Shown: positions 53,398 to 63,191 of the stretch, piece by piece
Position numbering within the stretch: position 1 is the stretch's first letter
Layout: every line of letters starts with the position of its first letter
Assembly (NCBI RefSeq): GCF_900100705.1
Contig: NZ_FNCH01000001.1
Location: 447,163 to 511,162 of the forward strand
Reading direction: 5' to 3'
Source: Pedobacter terrae
GTDB lineage: Bacteria; Bacteroidota; Bacteroidia; Sphingobacteriales; Sphingobacteriaceae
Length of the DNA: 64,000 bases
Translations under genes and position numbers: made by a program
Notes under the pieces: generated by a model
Seen by the model: only the letters and a program-made list of their open reading frames with translations
What the model was told of the DNA's origin: nothing
Databases searched by the model: none

Positions 53398-53485
53398 GAG
53401 CCGAAGAATTTTTCCAAACACCATTTTTTCTCACGACATTAATAAATCTGTGTTCAGCGCATTTATTATCTGTTGTTAATTCATT

Positions 53486-53760
53486 CCGTGGTCTCCGTGT
53501 TTCCGTAGCGAAAAATCATTCACAACTAAACGGATGATGGATGCTGAAACAAGTTCAGCATGACGACCACAGATAATAAACGTTTGTAATGAGGGCAATA
53601 TCATCCCTTAAAGAATCGTCATCCTGAATTTATTTCAGGATCTATCCAATAATTATATGTCAACAAGTATTCATTCCGTGATTTCAGTACGTCCGTGGCA
53701 GAGAATTAATTAACTACTAAACAGCATAATAGATACTGAAACAACTTCAGTATAACGGCC
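53486..53760. repeat. Diverged ~90-bp direct repeats with CTGAA hairpins
   Basis: ATTCATTCCGTGGTCTCCGT (53486 on) and ATTCATTCCGTGATTTCAGT (53669 on) begin two related blocks, each ending in a hairpin: ATGCTGAA/TTCAGCAT at 53541-53561 and ATACTGAA/TTCAGTAT at 53733-53753. A third hairpin in between (53621-53641) is in the other orientation. The rest of the 53398-53823 gap shows no gene. Confidence 0.65.
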
Positions 53761-53770
53761 TCATAAAAAC

Positions 53771-53804
53771 AAAAAAGGTCGTGGTTTGCACCACGACCCA
53801 AAAA
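53771..53804 (-). terminator. Terminator of the gltBD operon
   Basis: GGTCGTGG/CCACGACC (53777-53784 / 53791-53798) with a 6-base loop has T6 after it on the minus strand. It lies 26 bases past the gltD stop. Confidence 0.88.
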
Positions 53805-53823
53805 ATATAAATTTAAAACCTAT

Positions 53824-55290
53824 TTAAGCATATGCCACTGCATCTTTAGATGCCAGTTTAGTTGCGCCCATTAAGTATTCATCTACCTTGCGGGCAGCTT
53901 CTCTACCTTCTGAAATGGCCCAAACCACTAATGATTGTCCGCGGCGAACATCACCAGCAGCAAAAATCTTGGCAATATTGGTTTGGTAGGTATATTCAGA
54001 TGCCTTTACGTTTCCGCGGTTATCCAACTCCACACCTAGTTTTTCAATTAAACCTTCCTTTTGAGGATGCAAAAATCCCATGGCTAACAGCACGAGTTCA
54101 CATGGAAGATCCCTTTCGGTACCAGCAACTTCTTTGAATGTAACCGGACGCCCGTTCGCATCAATTTCCCATTCTACATCAACTACTTTTAATGCTTTAA
54201 GGTTGCCTTTATCATCAGCGATAAAGTTTTTAGTATTAACGGACCATGCTCTTTGCGCACCTTCTTCATGAGAAGAAGTATTTTTTAACAACATCGGATA
54301 ATTTGGCCAGGGCATGTGATCGTTGCGTACCTGAGGAGGCATTGGCATAATCTCGAATTGTGTAACTGATTTTGCTCCATGACGGTTTGAAGTACCGATA
54401 CAGTCAGATCCGGTATCACCACCGCCAATTACAATTACATTTTTACCGGTAGCCATAATATCTTCTGCTTCGACAGCTCTGCTTGCTACACGTTTATTTT
54501 GTTGTTTCAAAAAGTCCATTGCAAAATGCACGCCTTTAGCCGAACGGCCATCAATGGGTAGATCGCGTGGAATAGTTGAACCGCCTGCCAATACAATCGC
54601 ATTAAAATCGCGCAACAAAGTACCTATTTCTACATTTTCGCCTACATTGGCATTGCATTTAAAAATGATGCCTTCTTCTTTCATCAAATCAATACGGCGA
54701 TCTACCACATTTTTCTGTAGTTTAAAATCTGGAATCCCATATCTTAATAAACCACCCGGGGTATCATCCCGTTCGAAAACGGTAACTTCATGTCCAACTT
54801 TATTTAACTGAGCAGCAGCGGCTAAGCCTGCAGGACCTGAACCAATTACGGCCACTTTTTTACCCGTTCTGATTAAAGGTGCCTTAGCTTTGATAAATCC
54901 TTTTTCGAAAGCAATCTCAATGATGTGCTTTTCAATTTCCTCAATAGAAACCGGTGGCCGGTTAATACCTAATACACATGCTGATTCGCAAGGCGCCGGA
55001 CAAATTCTACCGGTAAATTCTGGAAAATTATTGGTGCTTAATAAAATATTGGTCGCTAATTCCCATTTTTCCTGATAAACAGCGTCATTAAATTCTGGTA
55101 TCACATTACCCAGCGGGCAACCTGATTGGCAGAAAGGTACGCCGCAATCCATACAACGGGCAGCTTGATTGTTTAATTCTTGTGGAGGTAAACTATTTAA
55201 AAATTCACCATAATGTTTTACACGCGTTGCAGCCGCTTCTCTGGTGGGTGCAACTCTATCGTATTCTTGAAATCCTGTTACTTTTCCCAT
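53824..55290 (-). CDS. gltD: Glutamate synthase small subunit
   Basis: This 488-residue NADPH-dependent subunit has an N-terminal domain with two iron-sulfur cysteine sets ([32 protein letters not shown]) and two dinucleotide-binding folds ([40 protein letters not shown]). It ends with the FAD motif [18 protein letters not shown]. It transfers electrons from NADPH to GltB for glutamate formation. It is three bases downstream of gltB. Confidence 0.95.
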   Translation of the reverse strand: MGKVTGFQEYDRVAPTREAAATRVKHYGEFLNSLPPQELNNQAARCMDCGVPFCQSGCPLGNVIPEFNDAVYQEKWELATNILLSTNNFPEFTGRICPAPCESACVLGINRPPVSIEEIEKHIIEIAFEKGFIKAKAPLIRTGKKVAVIGSGPAGLAAAAQLNKVGHEVTVFERDDTPGGLLRYGIPDFKLQKNVVDRRIDLMKEEGIIFKCNANVGENVEIGTLLRDFNAIVLAGGSTIPRDLPIDGRSAKGVHFAMDFLKQQNKRVASRAVEAEDIMATGKNVIVIGGGDTGSDCIGTSNRHGAKSVTQFEIMPMPPQVRNDHMPWPNYPMLLKNTSSHEEGAQRAWSVNTKNFIADDKGNLKALKVVDVEWEIDANGRPVTFKEVAGTERDLPCELVLLAMGFLHPQKEGLIEKLGVELDNRGNVKASEYTYQTNIAKIFAAGDVRRGQSLVVWAISEGREAARKVDEYLMGATKLASKDAVAYA

Positions 55291-55293
55291 GGC

Positions 55294-58200
55294 CTAGTGT
55301 GTTTTTACTTGTTGGTTACGTTTGCTTAAAACTGCTTTGTATTCTTTAGGGAATACTTTTACGAAATGAGCCGATTGAGTTTTCCAGTCGCTTAAGATAA
55401 ACTCAGCTACCCTGCTATCTGTTAAGCGGATATGTGTTTTAAGCAAAGCTAAAATACGCTCTTCATCTTCTGCCTGAAGTGGATCTAAATCAACCATTTC
55501 TTTGTTGCATTTGCGTTCAAAGGTTCCATTGGCATCATAAATCCAGGCCACGCCACCACTCATACCAGCAGCGAAATTGCTTCCAGTGTCACCCAGAATC
55601 AGCACTTCACCTCCTGTCATGTATTCGCAACCATGATCGCCTACACCTTCAACAACGGCTGTTGCACCAGAGTTACGTACGGCGAAACGCTCACCCGCTT
55701 TACCACGGGCAAATAGTTCACCAGAAGTTGCACCATACAGGGCCACGTTACCGATAATAATATTTTGCTCGGGAACAAAAGTTGAGTTTGAGAAAGGATA
55801 AATAGCCAGTCTCGCACCTGATAAACCTTTACCTACATAATCGTTCGCCTCACCTTCTAATGATAACGTTACCCCACGGGTATTAAAAGCGCCGAAACTC
55901 TGACCGGCAGAGCCGACAAATTTGAAGTTGATCGTATCTGGAGGTAAACCAGCACCTAAATGAACTTTTGATATTTCATTCGATAACATGGTACCTATTG
56001 AACGGTCAGTATTTTTCACCTCAAAGCTGGCAAATATAGGTTCGTTATGATCAATAGCAGGTTGTGCCGCAGCAATTAACTGATGATCTAAAACCTGGTC
56101 TAAACCATGGTCCTGACTTTCTGTATTATAAAGAGGCAGACCATTTTCTTCCGCTTTGTATAATATGGCGGATAGATCAAGGTGCTTCAATTTCCAGTCT
56201 TCGGCAGGCAGTTCGCGTAATTTTAAAATATCAGCCTGGCCAATCATTTCGTTAATGGTTCTGAAACCTAGTTCAGCCATGATCTCACGTAATTCTTCAG
56301 CAAGGAAATAAAATAAGTTCACCACATGGTCTGCATCACCGGTAAATAACTTTCTTAACTCCGGATCTTGTGTTGCTACACCAACCGGGCAAGTATTTAA
56401 ATGGCATTTGCGCATCATAATACATCCCGAAGTAACTAAAGCTGCTGTAGCAACTCCCCACTCTTCTGCACCCAATAATGCTGCAATGGCAATATCTCTA
56501 CCTGTTTTAAGCTGACCATCTGTTTGTAAAACGATACGGTTACGCAGCTTGTTTTTAACTAAAGTTTGGTGTGCTTCTGCTAAGCCAAGTTCCCAAGGCA
56601 AACCAGCATGCTGGATAGAGGTGAGCGGCGAAGCACCGGTACCACCATCGAAACCAGATACCAGAATTACATCGGCATGCGCTTTGGCGACACCAGCAGC
56701 GATAGTACCTACACCAGCCTTAGAAACCAGTTTCACATTGATCCTGGCTGCGCGGTTGGCATTTTTCAGATCGTAAATTAACTGTGCTAAATCTTCTATC
56801 GAATAAATATCGTGGTGTGGAGGAGGCGAAATTAAACCTACACCTGGCGTAGAGTGGCGGACTTTCGCAATCCAATCATCTACTTTATGTCCAGGTAACT
56901 GCCCACCTTCTCCTGGTTTAGCACCCTGAGCCATTTTAATCTGTAACTCATCAGCATTGGTTAAATAATAGCTCGTTACACCAAAACGTGCAGAAGCAAC
57001 TTGTTTAATTGCTGAACGCATGCTATCGCCATTTGGCAATTTGGTATAACGCATTTCATCTTCACCGCCTTCTCCGGTATTGCTCTTTCCGCCGATACGG
57101 TTCATGGCAATGGCTAAAGTAGAGTGTGCCTCATGAGAAATGGAACCGAAAGACATAGCTCCCGTTGCAAATCTTTTTAAAATGGCTTCAGTTGATTCTA
57201 CTTCATTTAAAGGTACAGATGGGCGGCTATAGTTAAATTCGAACAATCCACGGATGGTGTAAGCCTGTTGTGTTTGCTCATTCACCAATTTAGAGTATTG
57301 TTTGAAGATATTGTAATCGTTTTTACGTGTTGCGTTTTGTAATAAGTGGATCGTCTGCGGATTAAACAAATGCGCTTCACCTTTACGGCGGAATTTATAA
57401 GTTCCGCCTGCTGGCAATAAGTTTTCGGTTTGTGTTACCGGGCCAAAACTGCGGTGATGTTTAATTAACGTTTCTTTGGCAATTTCATCCAGCCCTAAAC
57501 CACCAATACGTGAAACTGCACCGGTGAAATAAGTATTCACGACTTGTTTATTTAAACCTAAAATTTCGAAAATCTGTGCACCTTGATAAGACTGCAAGGT
57601 AGAGATGCCCATTTTAGAGAAAATTTTAAGTAATCCACTGTTTACGGCGTAGATATAGTTTTTAGTCAACTGCTCAACTGATAAACCTGACTCATCTTTA
57701 AACTCATTAATGGTTTCTAAAGCCAGGTAAGGGTTGATTGCGGTAACACCAAAGCCCAATAGCGTAGCAAAATGATGTACCTCCCAAATATCACCAGCCT
57801 CTATTACAATACCTACTGCACCACGGTATCCTTTGCGGATTAAATGATGGTGTACTGCCGAAACCGCCAATAAAGAAGGCATTGCAGCATGTTCAGAATC
57901 GATAGCTCTATCGGTTAATACAATCACCTGGAAACCATCCTCAACCGCGTCAACGGCATAACGGCACAAACGGTCTAAAGCTTTTACCATAGCGCCAGGT
58001 TTACCATCAGCCCTGAAATAAGTCTGTAAAGTTTTCGCCTGGAAAACACCGGTATCAATACTTCTTAATTTCTCTAATTCCTGGTTGGTTAAAATCGGAT
58101 GTTTAATGGCAACGCAATGTGCCTGTAATGGATTTTCTTCCAAAAGATTGCCGTTACTACCCATAAAGCTGGCCAAACTCATCACCACCTTTTCACGGAT

Positions 58201-59793
58201 CGGGTCTATCGGCGGATTGGTTACCTGGGCAAATAATTGCTTAAAATAAGATGATAAGTGTTGTGGACGTTTTGATAATATAGCCAATGGTGTATCTGTA
58301 CCCATTGAACCGATTGGTTCTTTGCCTTCAATGGCCATTGGTTTAAGCAAAAGATCTATATCTTCCCTGCTGTAACCAAAAACCTGCTGATATTTAAAAA
58401 TAGACTCGGTAGATAAACCGGTGAACATTACACGTGGCTCAGGTAATTCCTCCAAACGGATCTGGTATTGATTAATCCAATCGCTATAAGGGCTTTTACC
58501 ACAAACTTCTCCTTTAATTTCGTTATCGCTGATAATTCTGCCCTGCTCCATATCCACCACGAACATTTTGCCAGGCGTTAAACGGCCTTTTTCAATAACC
58601 GTACTTTGGTCGATGGCTAATGCACCAGCCTCAGATCCCATAATTACACGGTCATCAGAAGTGATGGCATAACGCGAAGGACGGAGGCCATTACGGTCTA
58701 AAGTAGCACCAATTAATTTACCATCGGTAAAAGCAATGGCTGCAGGCCCATCCCATGGTTCCATTAAAGTGGCGTGGAATTCATAAAATGCCTTTTTAAC
58801 AGGATCCATATCTTCGTTTCCATCCCATGCCTCTGGCACCAACATCATTAATACATGAGGCAGGCTTCTCCCTGAGTGAAGCAACAATTCAATAACATTG
58901 TCTAAACAGCCTGAATCTGAATTGGTTTCGTCGATTACAGGCAATAGCATATCCAGTTCTTCTGGTGTGAAGTAAGCAGAAGCAAAAGACTTAACACCTG
59001 CTCTAAACCAGTTTAAGTTTCCCTGCAAGGTATTGATCTCCCCATTATGTGCGATAAAGCGGAAGGGTTGAGCTAACCTCCATGAAGGGAAAGTATTAGT
59101 CGCAAAACGCGAGTGAACCAAACCTAAAGCAGAAACCATGCGCTTATCGGTAAGATCGGTAAAATAGGTGCGTACCTGTAATGAAGTTAACTGACCTTTG
59201 TATATAATGGTTTGTGCGGAAAGCGAAACAATGTAAAAATCTTTACCACCATGAACGGTATTTACAATCAGTTTGATCAGGTAATTTTTAAAAACATAAA
59301 GTTTGCGTTCGAAATCTGCACCTGGTGCCACCGCGTATGGGCGGGCAATAAATACCTGCTCAATTTCCGGCTCAACGGAAAGGGCCATGTTGCCGATATC
59401 TGTTGTGTTGACATCAACTTTTCTAAAACCTAAAATTTCAAGGCCTAGCTTTTCAGCCGCACGGTAAATTAGTTCTCTGCATTCTTCTCTGGATCTGATA
59501 TCCTTAGGCATAAATAACATACCCACACCATAATTATTGGTTTCTGGTAGGCTAAAGCCCGCTTTTAAACATTCGTCGTAAAAAAATTCGTGAGGAATCT
59601 GAATCATAATACCTGCTCCATCGCCTGTATTTGGTTCTGCTCCACATGCCCCTCTATGATCTAGATTCTCTAAAATAGTAAGTGCATCAGAGATGATTTG
59701 ATGCGATTTCCGCCCTTTCACATGCGCAACGAACCCAATACCGCAGGCATCGTGTTCAAATTGCGCATCGTACAATCCACTGTTTGGTTCCAT
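55294..59793 (-). CDS. gltB: Glutamate synthase large subunit
   Basis: This 1499-residue subunit has a class II glutaminase domain whose nucleophile is Cys17 (HDACGIGFVA), exposed after removal of a short propeptide. A central domain follows, then the FMN-binding synthase domain (GGKSNTGEGGEDEMRY, PGEGGQLPGHKVDDWIAKVR, SGFDGGTGASPLTS, then GLPWELGLAEAHQTL) with a 3Fe-4S Cys set (CIMMRKCHLNTCPVG). The C-terminal GXGXG beta-helix is also present. It converts glutamine plus 2-oxoglutarate to two glutamates. Operon order is gltB-gltD, leftward. Confidence 0.96.
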   Translation of the reverse strand: MEPNSGLYDAQFEHDACGIGFVAHVKGRKSHQIISDALTILENLDHRGACGAEPNTGDGAGIMIQIPHEFFYDECLKAGFSLPETNNYGVGMLFMPKDIRSREECRELIYRAAEKLGLEILGFRKVDVNTTDIGNMALSVEPEIEQVFIARPYAVAPGADFERKLYVFKNYLIKLIVNTVHGGKDFYIVSLSAQTIIYKGQLTSLQVRTYFTDLTDKRMVSALGLVHSRFATNTFPSWRLAQPFRFIAHNGEINTLQGNLNWFRAGVKSFASAYFTPEELDMLLPVIDETNSDSGCLDNVIELLLHSGRSLPHVLMMLVPEAWDGNEDMDPVKKAFYEFHATLMEPWDGPAAIAFTDGKLIGATLDRNGLRPSRYAITSDDRVIMGSEAGALAIDQSTVIEKGRLTPGKMFVVDMEQGRIISDNEIKGEVCGKSPYSDWINQYQIRLEELPEPRVMFTGLSTESIFKYQQVFGYSREDIDLLLKPMAIEGKEPIGSMGTDTPLAILSKRPQHLSSYFKQLFAQVTNPPIDPIREKVVMSLASFMGSNGNLLEENPLQAHCVAIKHPILTNQELEKLRSIDTGVFQAKTLQTYFRADGKPGAMVKALDRLCRYAVDAVEDGFQVIVLTDRAIDSEHAAMPSLLAVSAVHHHLIRKGYRGAVGIVIEAGDIWEVHHFATLLGFGVTAINPYLALETINEFKDESGLSVEQLTKNYIYAVNSGLLKIFSKMGISTLQSYQGAQIFEILGLNKQVVNTYFTGAVSRIGGLGLDEIAKETLIKHHRSFGPVTQTENLLPAGGTYKFRRKGEAHLFNPQTIHLLQNATRKNDYNIFKQYSKLVNEQTQQAYTIRGLFEFNYSRPSVPLNEVESTEAILKRFATGAMSFGSISHEAHSTLAIAMNRIGGKSNTGEGGEDEMRYTKLPNGDSMRSAIKQVASARFGVTSYYLTNADELQIKMAQGAKPGEGGQLPGHKVDDWIAKVRHSTPGVGLISPPPHHDIYSIEDLAQLIYDLKNANRAARINVKLVSKAGVGTIAAGVAKAHADVILVSGFDGGTGASPLTSIQHAGLPWELGLAEAHQTLVKNKLRNRIVLQTDGQLKTGRDIAIAALLGAEEWGVATAALVTSGCIMMRKCHLNTCPVGVATQDPELRKLFTGDADHVVNLFYFLAEELREIMAELGFRTINEMIGQADILKLRELPAEDWKLKHLDLSAILYKAEENGLPLYNTESQDHGLDQVLDHQLIAAAQPAIDHNEPIFASFEVKNTDRSIGTMLSNEISKVHLGAGLPPDTINFKFVGSAGQSFGAFNTRGVTLSLEGEANDYVGKGLSGARLAIYPFSNSTFVPEQNIIIGNVALYGATSGELFARGKAGERFAVRNSGATAVVEGVGDHGCEYMTGGEVLILGDTGSNFAAGMSGGVAWIYDANGTFERKCNKEMVDLDPLQAEDEERILALLKTHIRLTDSRVAEFILSDWKTQSAHFVKVFPKEYKAVLSKRNQQVKTH

Positions 59794-60173
59794 TCTTTGC
59801 TCGTTAGTTGTTAGTGTATAGGAAACACTAAGTTAGCAAAAACATACATTAAATTACAGAGTTGTTATGATTTTTAGGATAATTTTAGCCCTTAAGCAAT
59901 TTAAAGTATATATATTAAAAAAATGACAATAGAATAGGTGTATTTTTGCTTAATTAATAATGAAGACATTTCGTATCAAATATGGTTTTTGAGCGTGAAT
60001 TCTAAGTAAATCGTTTTAAATATAAGGTTTATTTAGAAGTGCGGTAGTTGCATAGCAAAGCCTATCCTGTAATATCATTAAATGGCATTTCCTCCAATCA
60101 TTACGGATTTTAATTTTATTAATTTACTAATCAGCTACATAGCTTAAAAGTGAAAAAAAATGCAAAAATGCAT
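59794..60173. other. Intergenic stretch between gltB and the SRP RNA gene
   Basis: About 380 AT-rich bases with no ORF or hairpin of note. An isolated TATTTTTG (59941-59948) has no fitting -33 or gene. Confidence 0.5.
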
Positions 60174-60203
60174 TTTGGGAAACAACTTCTTTTTCTACCT
60201 TTG
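60174..60203 (+). promoter_or_regulatory. Promoter of the SRP RNA gene
   Basis: TTTG (60174-60177), an 18-base spacer and TACCTTTG (60196-60203) match the Bacteroidota -33/-7 consensus. Six bases on is 60209, exactly where the RNA's terminal stem starts. Confidence 0.85.
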
Positions 60204-60208
60204 TGGCC

Positions 60209-60305
60209 GGGCAAGTCTTTTACGACCAGCTCCCTTTGAACTCCCCCAGGGTGGGAACACAGCAAGGGTAGAAGGTTGTAGCGGTGCGATAGAAGGTGCT
60301 TGCCC
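60209..60305 (+). ncRNA. ffs: Signal recognition particle RNA (4.5S, small bacterial type)
   Basis: This ~97-nt RNA has a terminal stem GGGCAAG (60209-60215) / CTTGCCC (60299-60305) and an inner ACGACC/GGTTGT pairing. The conserved apical domain is CAGGGTGGGAACACAGCAAG: GTG-GGAA-CAC (60251-60260) forms the GNRA-type tetraloop hairpin bound by Ffh. A T8 run follows directly as terminator. It guides Ffh/FtsY co-translational membrane targeting. The length and the asymmetric loop fit the small SRP RNA of Bacteroidota. Confidence 0.9.
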
Positions 60306-60399
60306 TTTTTTTACCCCCTTAATCCCCTGAAGGGGGGATACTAAATTCTTCAGGGGTTCTAGCAGCAGAACCTAATAATCATTTTAAGAATTTATAAAC

Positions 60400-61059
60400 A
60401 TGAAATTTTTTATTGACACAGCAAATCTTGATCAAATCAAAGAAGCGCAAGATCTTGGCATTTTAGATGGCGTAACCACCAACCCTAGCTTAATGGCTAA
60501 AGAAGGTATTACCGGCGAAGAAAATGTAATTAACCATTATAAAGCAATTTGCGATATCGTTGACGATAATGTAAGTGCAGAAGTGATTTCGACCACTTTT
60601 GATGAAATTATTAAAGAAGGTGAAGCGCTGGCAGCTTTAAACCCGAAAATTGTAGTTAAAGTTCCAATGATTAAAGATGGTGTTAAAGCCATTAAATATT
60701 TCTCTTCAAAAGGAATCAAAACCAATTGTACTTTAATTTTCTCTGCCGGACAGGCTTTATTGGCGGCTAAAGCAGGAGCTACTTATGTTTCTCCATTTCT
60801 GGGTCGTTTAGATGATATTTCCAGTGATGGTTTAGTTTTAATTGAAGATATCAGAACTATTTTTGATAACTACGGTTATGAGACCCAAATTTTAGCAGCA
60901 TCAATCCGCGGACCATTGCACATTGTAAACTGTGCTAAACTAGGTGCTGACGTAATTACTGCACCGTTAGCAGCTATTGTTGGTTTATTAAAACATCCGT
61001 TAACCGATAGCGGTTTAGCTACATTTTTAGCTGACCACGCTAAAGCGGCGGGTAAATAA
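60400..61059 (+). CDS. fsa: Transaldolase-like fructose-6-phosphate aldolase
   Basis: This 219-residue small transaldolase-family enzyme (MipB/TalC/FSA subgroup) starts [16 protein letters not shown] and has [13 protein letters not shown], the Schiff-base Lys in [31 protein letters not shown] and [30 protein letters not shown] and the tail KHPLTDSGL also fit. Family members act either as transaldolase in the pentose phosphate pathway or as fructose-6-phosphate aldolase; the two cannot be separated by sequence reading alone, so the symbol is provisional. Confidence 0.88.
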   Translation: MKFFIDTANLDQIKEAQDLGILDGVTTNPSLMAKEGITGEENVINHYKAICDIVDDNVSAEVISTTFDEIIKEGEALAALNPKIVVKVPMIKDGVKAIKYFSSKGIKTNCTLIFSAGQALLAAKAGATYVSPFLGRLDDISSDGLVLIEDIRTIFDNYGYETQILAASIRGPLHIVNCAKLGADVITAPLAAIVGLLKHPLTDSGLATFLADHAKAAGK

Positions 61060-61101
61060 GTTTGGAGTATTGAGCTTGGAATGTTGAGTTCCAGGCACAT
61101 A

Positions 61102-61140
61102 CAAAAGTCCTGAATTAAGTAATAATTTAGGACTTTTTTG
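61102..61140 (+). terminator. Terminator of the aldolase gene
   Basis: 15-bp stem with one mismatch (61103-61117 / 61123-61137), a 5-base loop and T6 tail. Confidence 0.85.
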
Positions 61141-61322
61141 TTTAATAAATTTAATGAATAAGAATTCCTTAGGGCTTGCTACCTGAGCATTTTGCTTATT
61201 CCAAACTCCAAACGCCAGACTGGGCTACATATTTTCTTTTCAATACTTTAGTTAAAGTCTTTAGTCCTAAGTCTTATGTCGGATTTCCGGTTTAAGGCTT
61301 AGGATTTTTTTGTTATGGACAT

Positions 61323-62281
61323 TTTACAAAATCTTAATGGGTAAGTGTGTGGAAGGATTTCGTAAGTATGAGTAGGAAAATCGTAATAGAATTTCAGTAG
61401 CTTACGACTGACGAAGTTACCCACCACTCCTTCCCTTTCTAAACTCCATCGGTCATTGCGATTTTTTGGAGAGCAGAAGCAGTGCGAATCGGTTTGTAAA
61501 GTCCTGCTTTCATTGTATTCCGGTAATTTTTTGATAATGATAAATATTCGGAAACCGGAATGCCATTTCAATCAGGTCTAGGTGGCCAGGGCATCTTACG
61601 AAATCTCAAAGGGTCAGCGCGTGGAAAGATTTCGCAGGTATGAGGTTGGGAAGCCTAATAGGATTTGAGGAGCTTTTGACTGACGAAGTATTCATCGGCT
61701 CCTTCTCCTTCTAAGCTTCGTAAGTCATTGCGATTTTTTGGAGAGCAGAAGCAGTGCGAATAGGTTTGTAAAGTCCTGCTTTTCATTATATTCCGGTAAT
61801 TTTTCGATAATGATAAAATATTCGGAAACCGGAATGCCATTTCAATCAGGTCTAGGTGGCCAGGGCATCTTACGAAACCTTAAAGGATCAGCGCGTGGAA
61901 GGATTTCGTAAGTATGAGGTGGGGAAGCCTATGAGGATTTCAGGAACTTTTGATTTACGCCGTTACTATTCACTCCCTCCCTTTTCTAACTTCGTAACTC
62001 ATTGCGATTTTTTTGGAGAGCAGAAGCAGTGCGAATCGGTTTGTAAAGTCCTGCTTTTCATTATATTCCGGTAATTTTTCGATAATGATAAAATATTCGG
62101 AAACCGGAATGCCATTTCAATCAGGTCTAGGTGGCCAGGGCAGCTTACGAAATCTCAGCGGGCAAGCGCGTGTAAGGATTTCGTAAGTATGAGGTGGGGA
62201 AGCCTATTAGGATTTCAGAAACTTCTAACTGACGAAGTATTCATCGGCTCCTTCCCTTTCTAAATCTGGTAAGTCATTGCG
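61323..62281. repeat. Noncoding tandem array, 3.5 units of 272-275 bp
   Basis: Units start at 61323, 61595, 61869 and 62144, with the last one truncated near 62281 after GTCATTGCG. Each full unit holds a CTTACGAAATC/GATTTCGTAAG pair, a GACGAAG/CTTCGTAAGTC region, the constant word GAGAGCAGAAGCAGTGCGAA and an ATTCCGGT/ACCGGAAT hairpin. Short frames inside change from unit to unit and look non-coding. The flanking 61141-61322 stretch is AT-rich and empty. Confidence 0.85.
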
Positions 62282-62545
62282 TTATTCTGCGTTAACGATG
62301 GAAACGGCATCCTTTTTGGACGCCATCCTGAGCGTAGTCGACCGGCAGCCAAAAAGATACAGTGTACAGCGTGTTAAAACGCCCAAATCATTAGAATGGA
62401 TAATGTAAGATGGATGATGTAAGGTGGAGATAGGCAAATTGCAGGTTACATCTCCCATATTACATCCTTTTCTGACCATTAAGAAGTTCAGATCATTAAT
62501 GTTGGTATGGGCGATTTGCTTACTCCAAACTCCTAACCCTGAACT
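62282..62545. repeat. Intergenic mosaic of short repeats before the gmhB stop
   Basis: It contains a fragment of the dispersed family (GCCATCCTGAGCGTAGTCGA), a pair of GGATGATGTAAGG and CATATTACATCC words that can fold back (62409-62467), and TCCAAACTCC/CTAACCC-type words. No gene was seen. Confidence 0.5.
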
Positions 62546-63052
62546 CTAAACTAAAGATTCTCTTTTCAATACCTCTTTCACCTTCTCATAACTGATCTGC
62601 TCATCCGGTTCAATCAATATGCCCTTCACTCCTGCCCCATTTGCGGCATCTACGTCTCTTGGTTTATCGCCGATCATCACAGATTGTGAGGGATCAATAT
62701 CGTACATATCAATGGCATCTAAAATCATTCCTGATGCGGGTTTTCTACATTTACACTCCCCGCCAACCGTTGGATGATGCGGGCAATAATAAAAGCCGGC
62801 AATATCAGCCCCTTTAGCCAAAAAAGCATTACGCAGCATTTGGTGCATAATGGCCAGTTCCTGCTCGGTATAGCGCTTTAAAGCAATACCGCCCTGGTTT
62901 GTAATTACAATCAACAAATAACCCTCATCGAACAGTTTTTTTAATACAGGGATTTGGTAATCTAAGATTTTAAAATCTTCCACACGGCAGATGTAATCGT
63001 ATATTTCGTGGTTAAGTACACCATCGCGGTCGAGAAAAATAGCTTTGTTCAT
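62546..63052 (-). CDS. gmhB: D-glycero-beta-D-manno-heptose-1,7-bisphosphate 7-phosphatase
   Basis: This HAD-family phosphatase of about 168 residues has the catalytic DRDG motif (FLDRDGVLN, residues 6-14), motif II ITNQGG, the zinc loop CPHHPTVGGECKCRKP (Cys/His/Cys/Cys), and VMIGDKPRDVDAANGAGV. It removes the 7-phosphate in ADP-heptose synthesis for the lipopolysaccharide core. I start at the ATG at 63052 (MNKAIFLDRDG); the frame runs 21 codons further into GAGATTTGAGA-type repeat, which is not protein. Neighbouring LPS genes kdsA/kdsD are about 50 kb away. Confidence 0.92.
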   Translation of the reverse strand: MNKAIFLDRDGVLNHEIYDYICRVEDFKILDYQIPVLKKLFDEGYLLIVITNQGGIALKRYTEQELAIMHQMLRNAFLAKGADIAGFYYCPHHPTVGGECKCRKPASGMILDAIDMYDIDPSQSVMIGDKPRDVDAANGAGVKGILIEPDEQISYEKVKEVLKRESLV

Positions 63053-63098
63053 TATTGAGATATGAGATTTGAGAAATGAGATTTGAGACTCAGATCTC
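63053..63098. repeat. GAGATTTGAGA-type low-complexity leader repeat before gmhB
   Basis: GAGATATGAGATTTGAGAAA followed by more such words lies directly 5' of gmhB. It is the same word family as the stem 5' of kdsA (8756-8827). Confidence 0.65.
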
Positions 63099-63191
63099 GT
63101 TTTATAATTCGCCAAAATAACTGAAAATTAAGGACAAAAGAAAGCCCGAATTTAATAAAGCCCGGGCTTAATCATTATTTTAATGATCTAA

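Larger units (their letters stand above)
51926..53399 (+). repeat. 737-bp direct tandem duplication
   Basis: Bases from 51926 repeat from 52663 with a constant offset of 737. By eye I count nine differences over about 735 bases (52130, 52273, 52366, 52369, 52409, 52422, 52549, 52567, 52637 in the first copy). Each unit contains the 3' half of the DUF763 gene and the following REP-like element. The divergence argues against an assembly artefact. Confidence 0.92.

Noticed and set aside
53577..53587. AAACGTTTG as a third LacI operator
   Set aside because: It lies inside a dispersed repeat block with no promoter or gene start near it.
59941..59948. TATTTTTG as a promoter
   Set aside because: No TTTG at the right distance and the nearest plus-strand gene, the SRP RNA, has a much better promoter.
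61299..62074. Open frames of 61-90 codons within the tandem array
   Set aside because: They lie on both strands, do not keep frame or length between units and have no start signals.
61323..62281. CRISPR array
   Set aside because: Whole units of about 274 bp are repeated; there are no short repeats with unique spacers and no cas genes.
63053..63115. N-terminal extension of gmhB
   Set aside because: Again low-complexity repeat; the HAD motif starts at residue 6 from the ATG at 63052.
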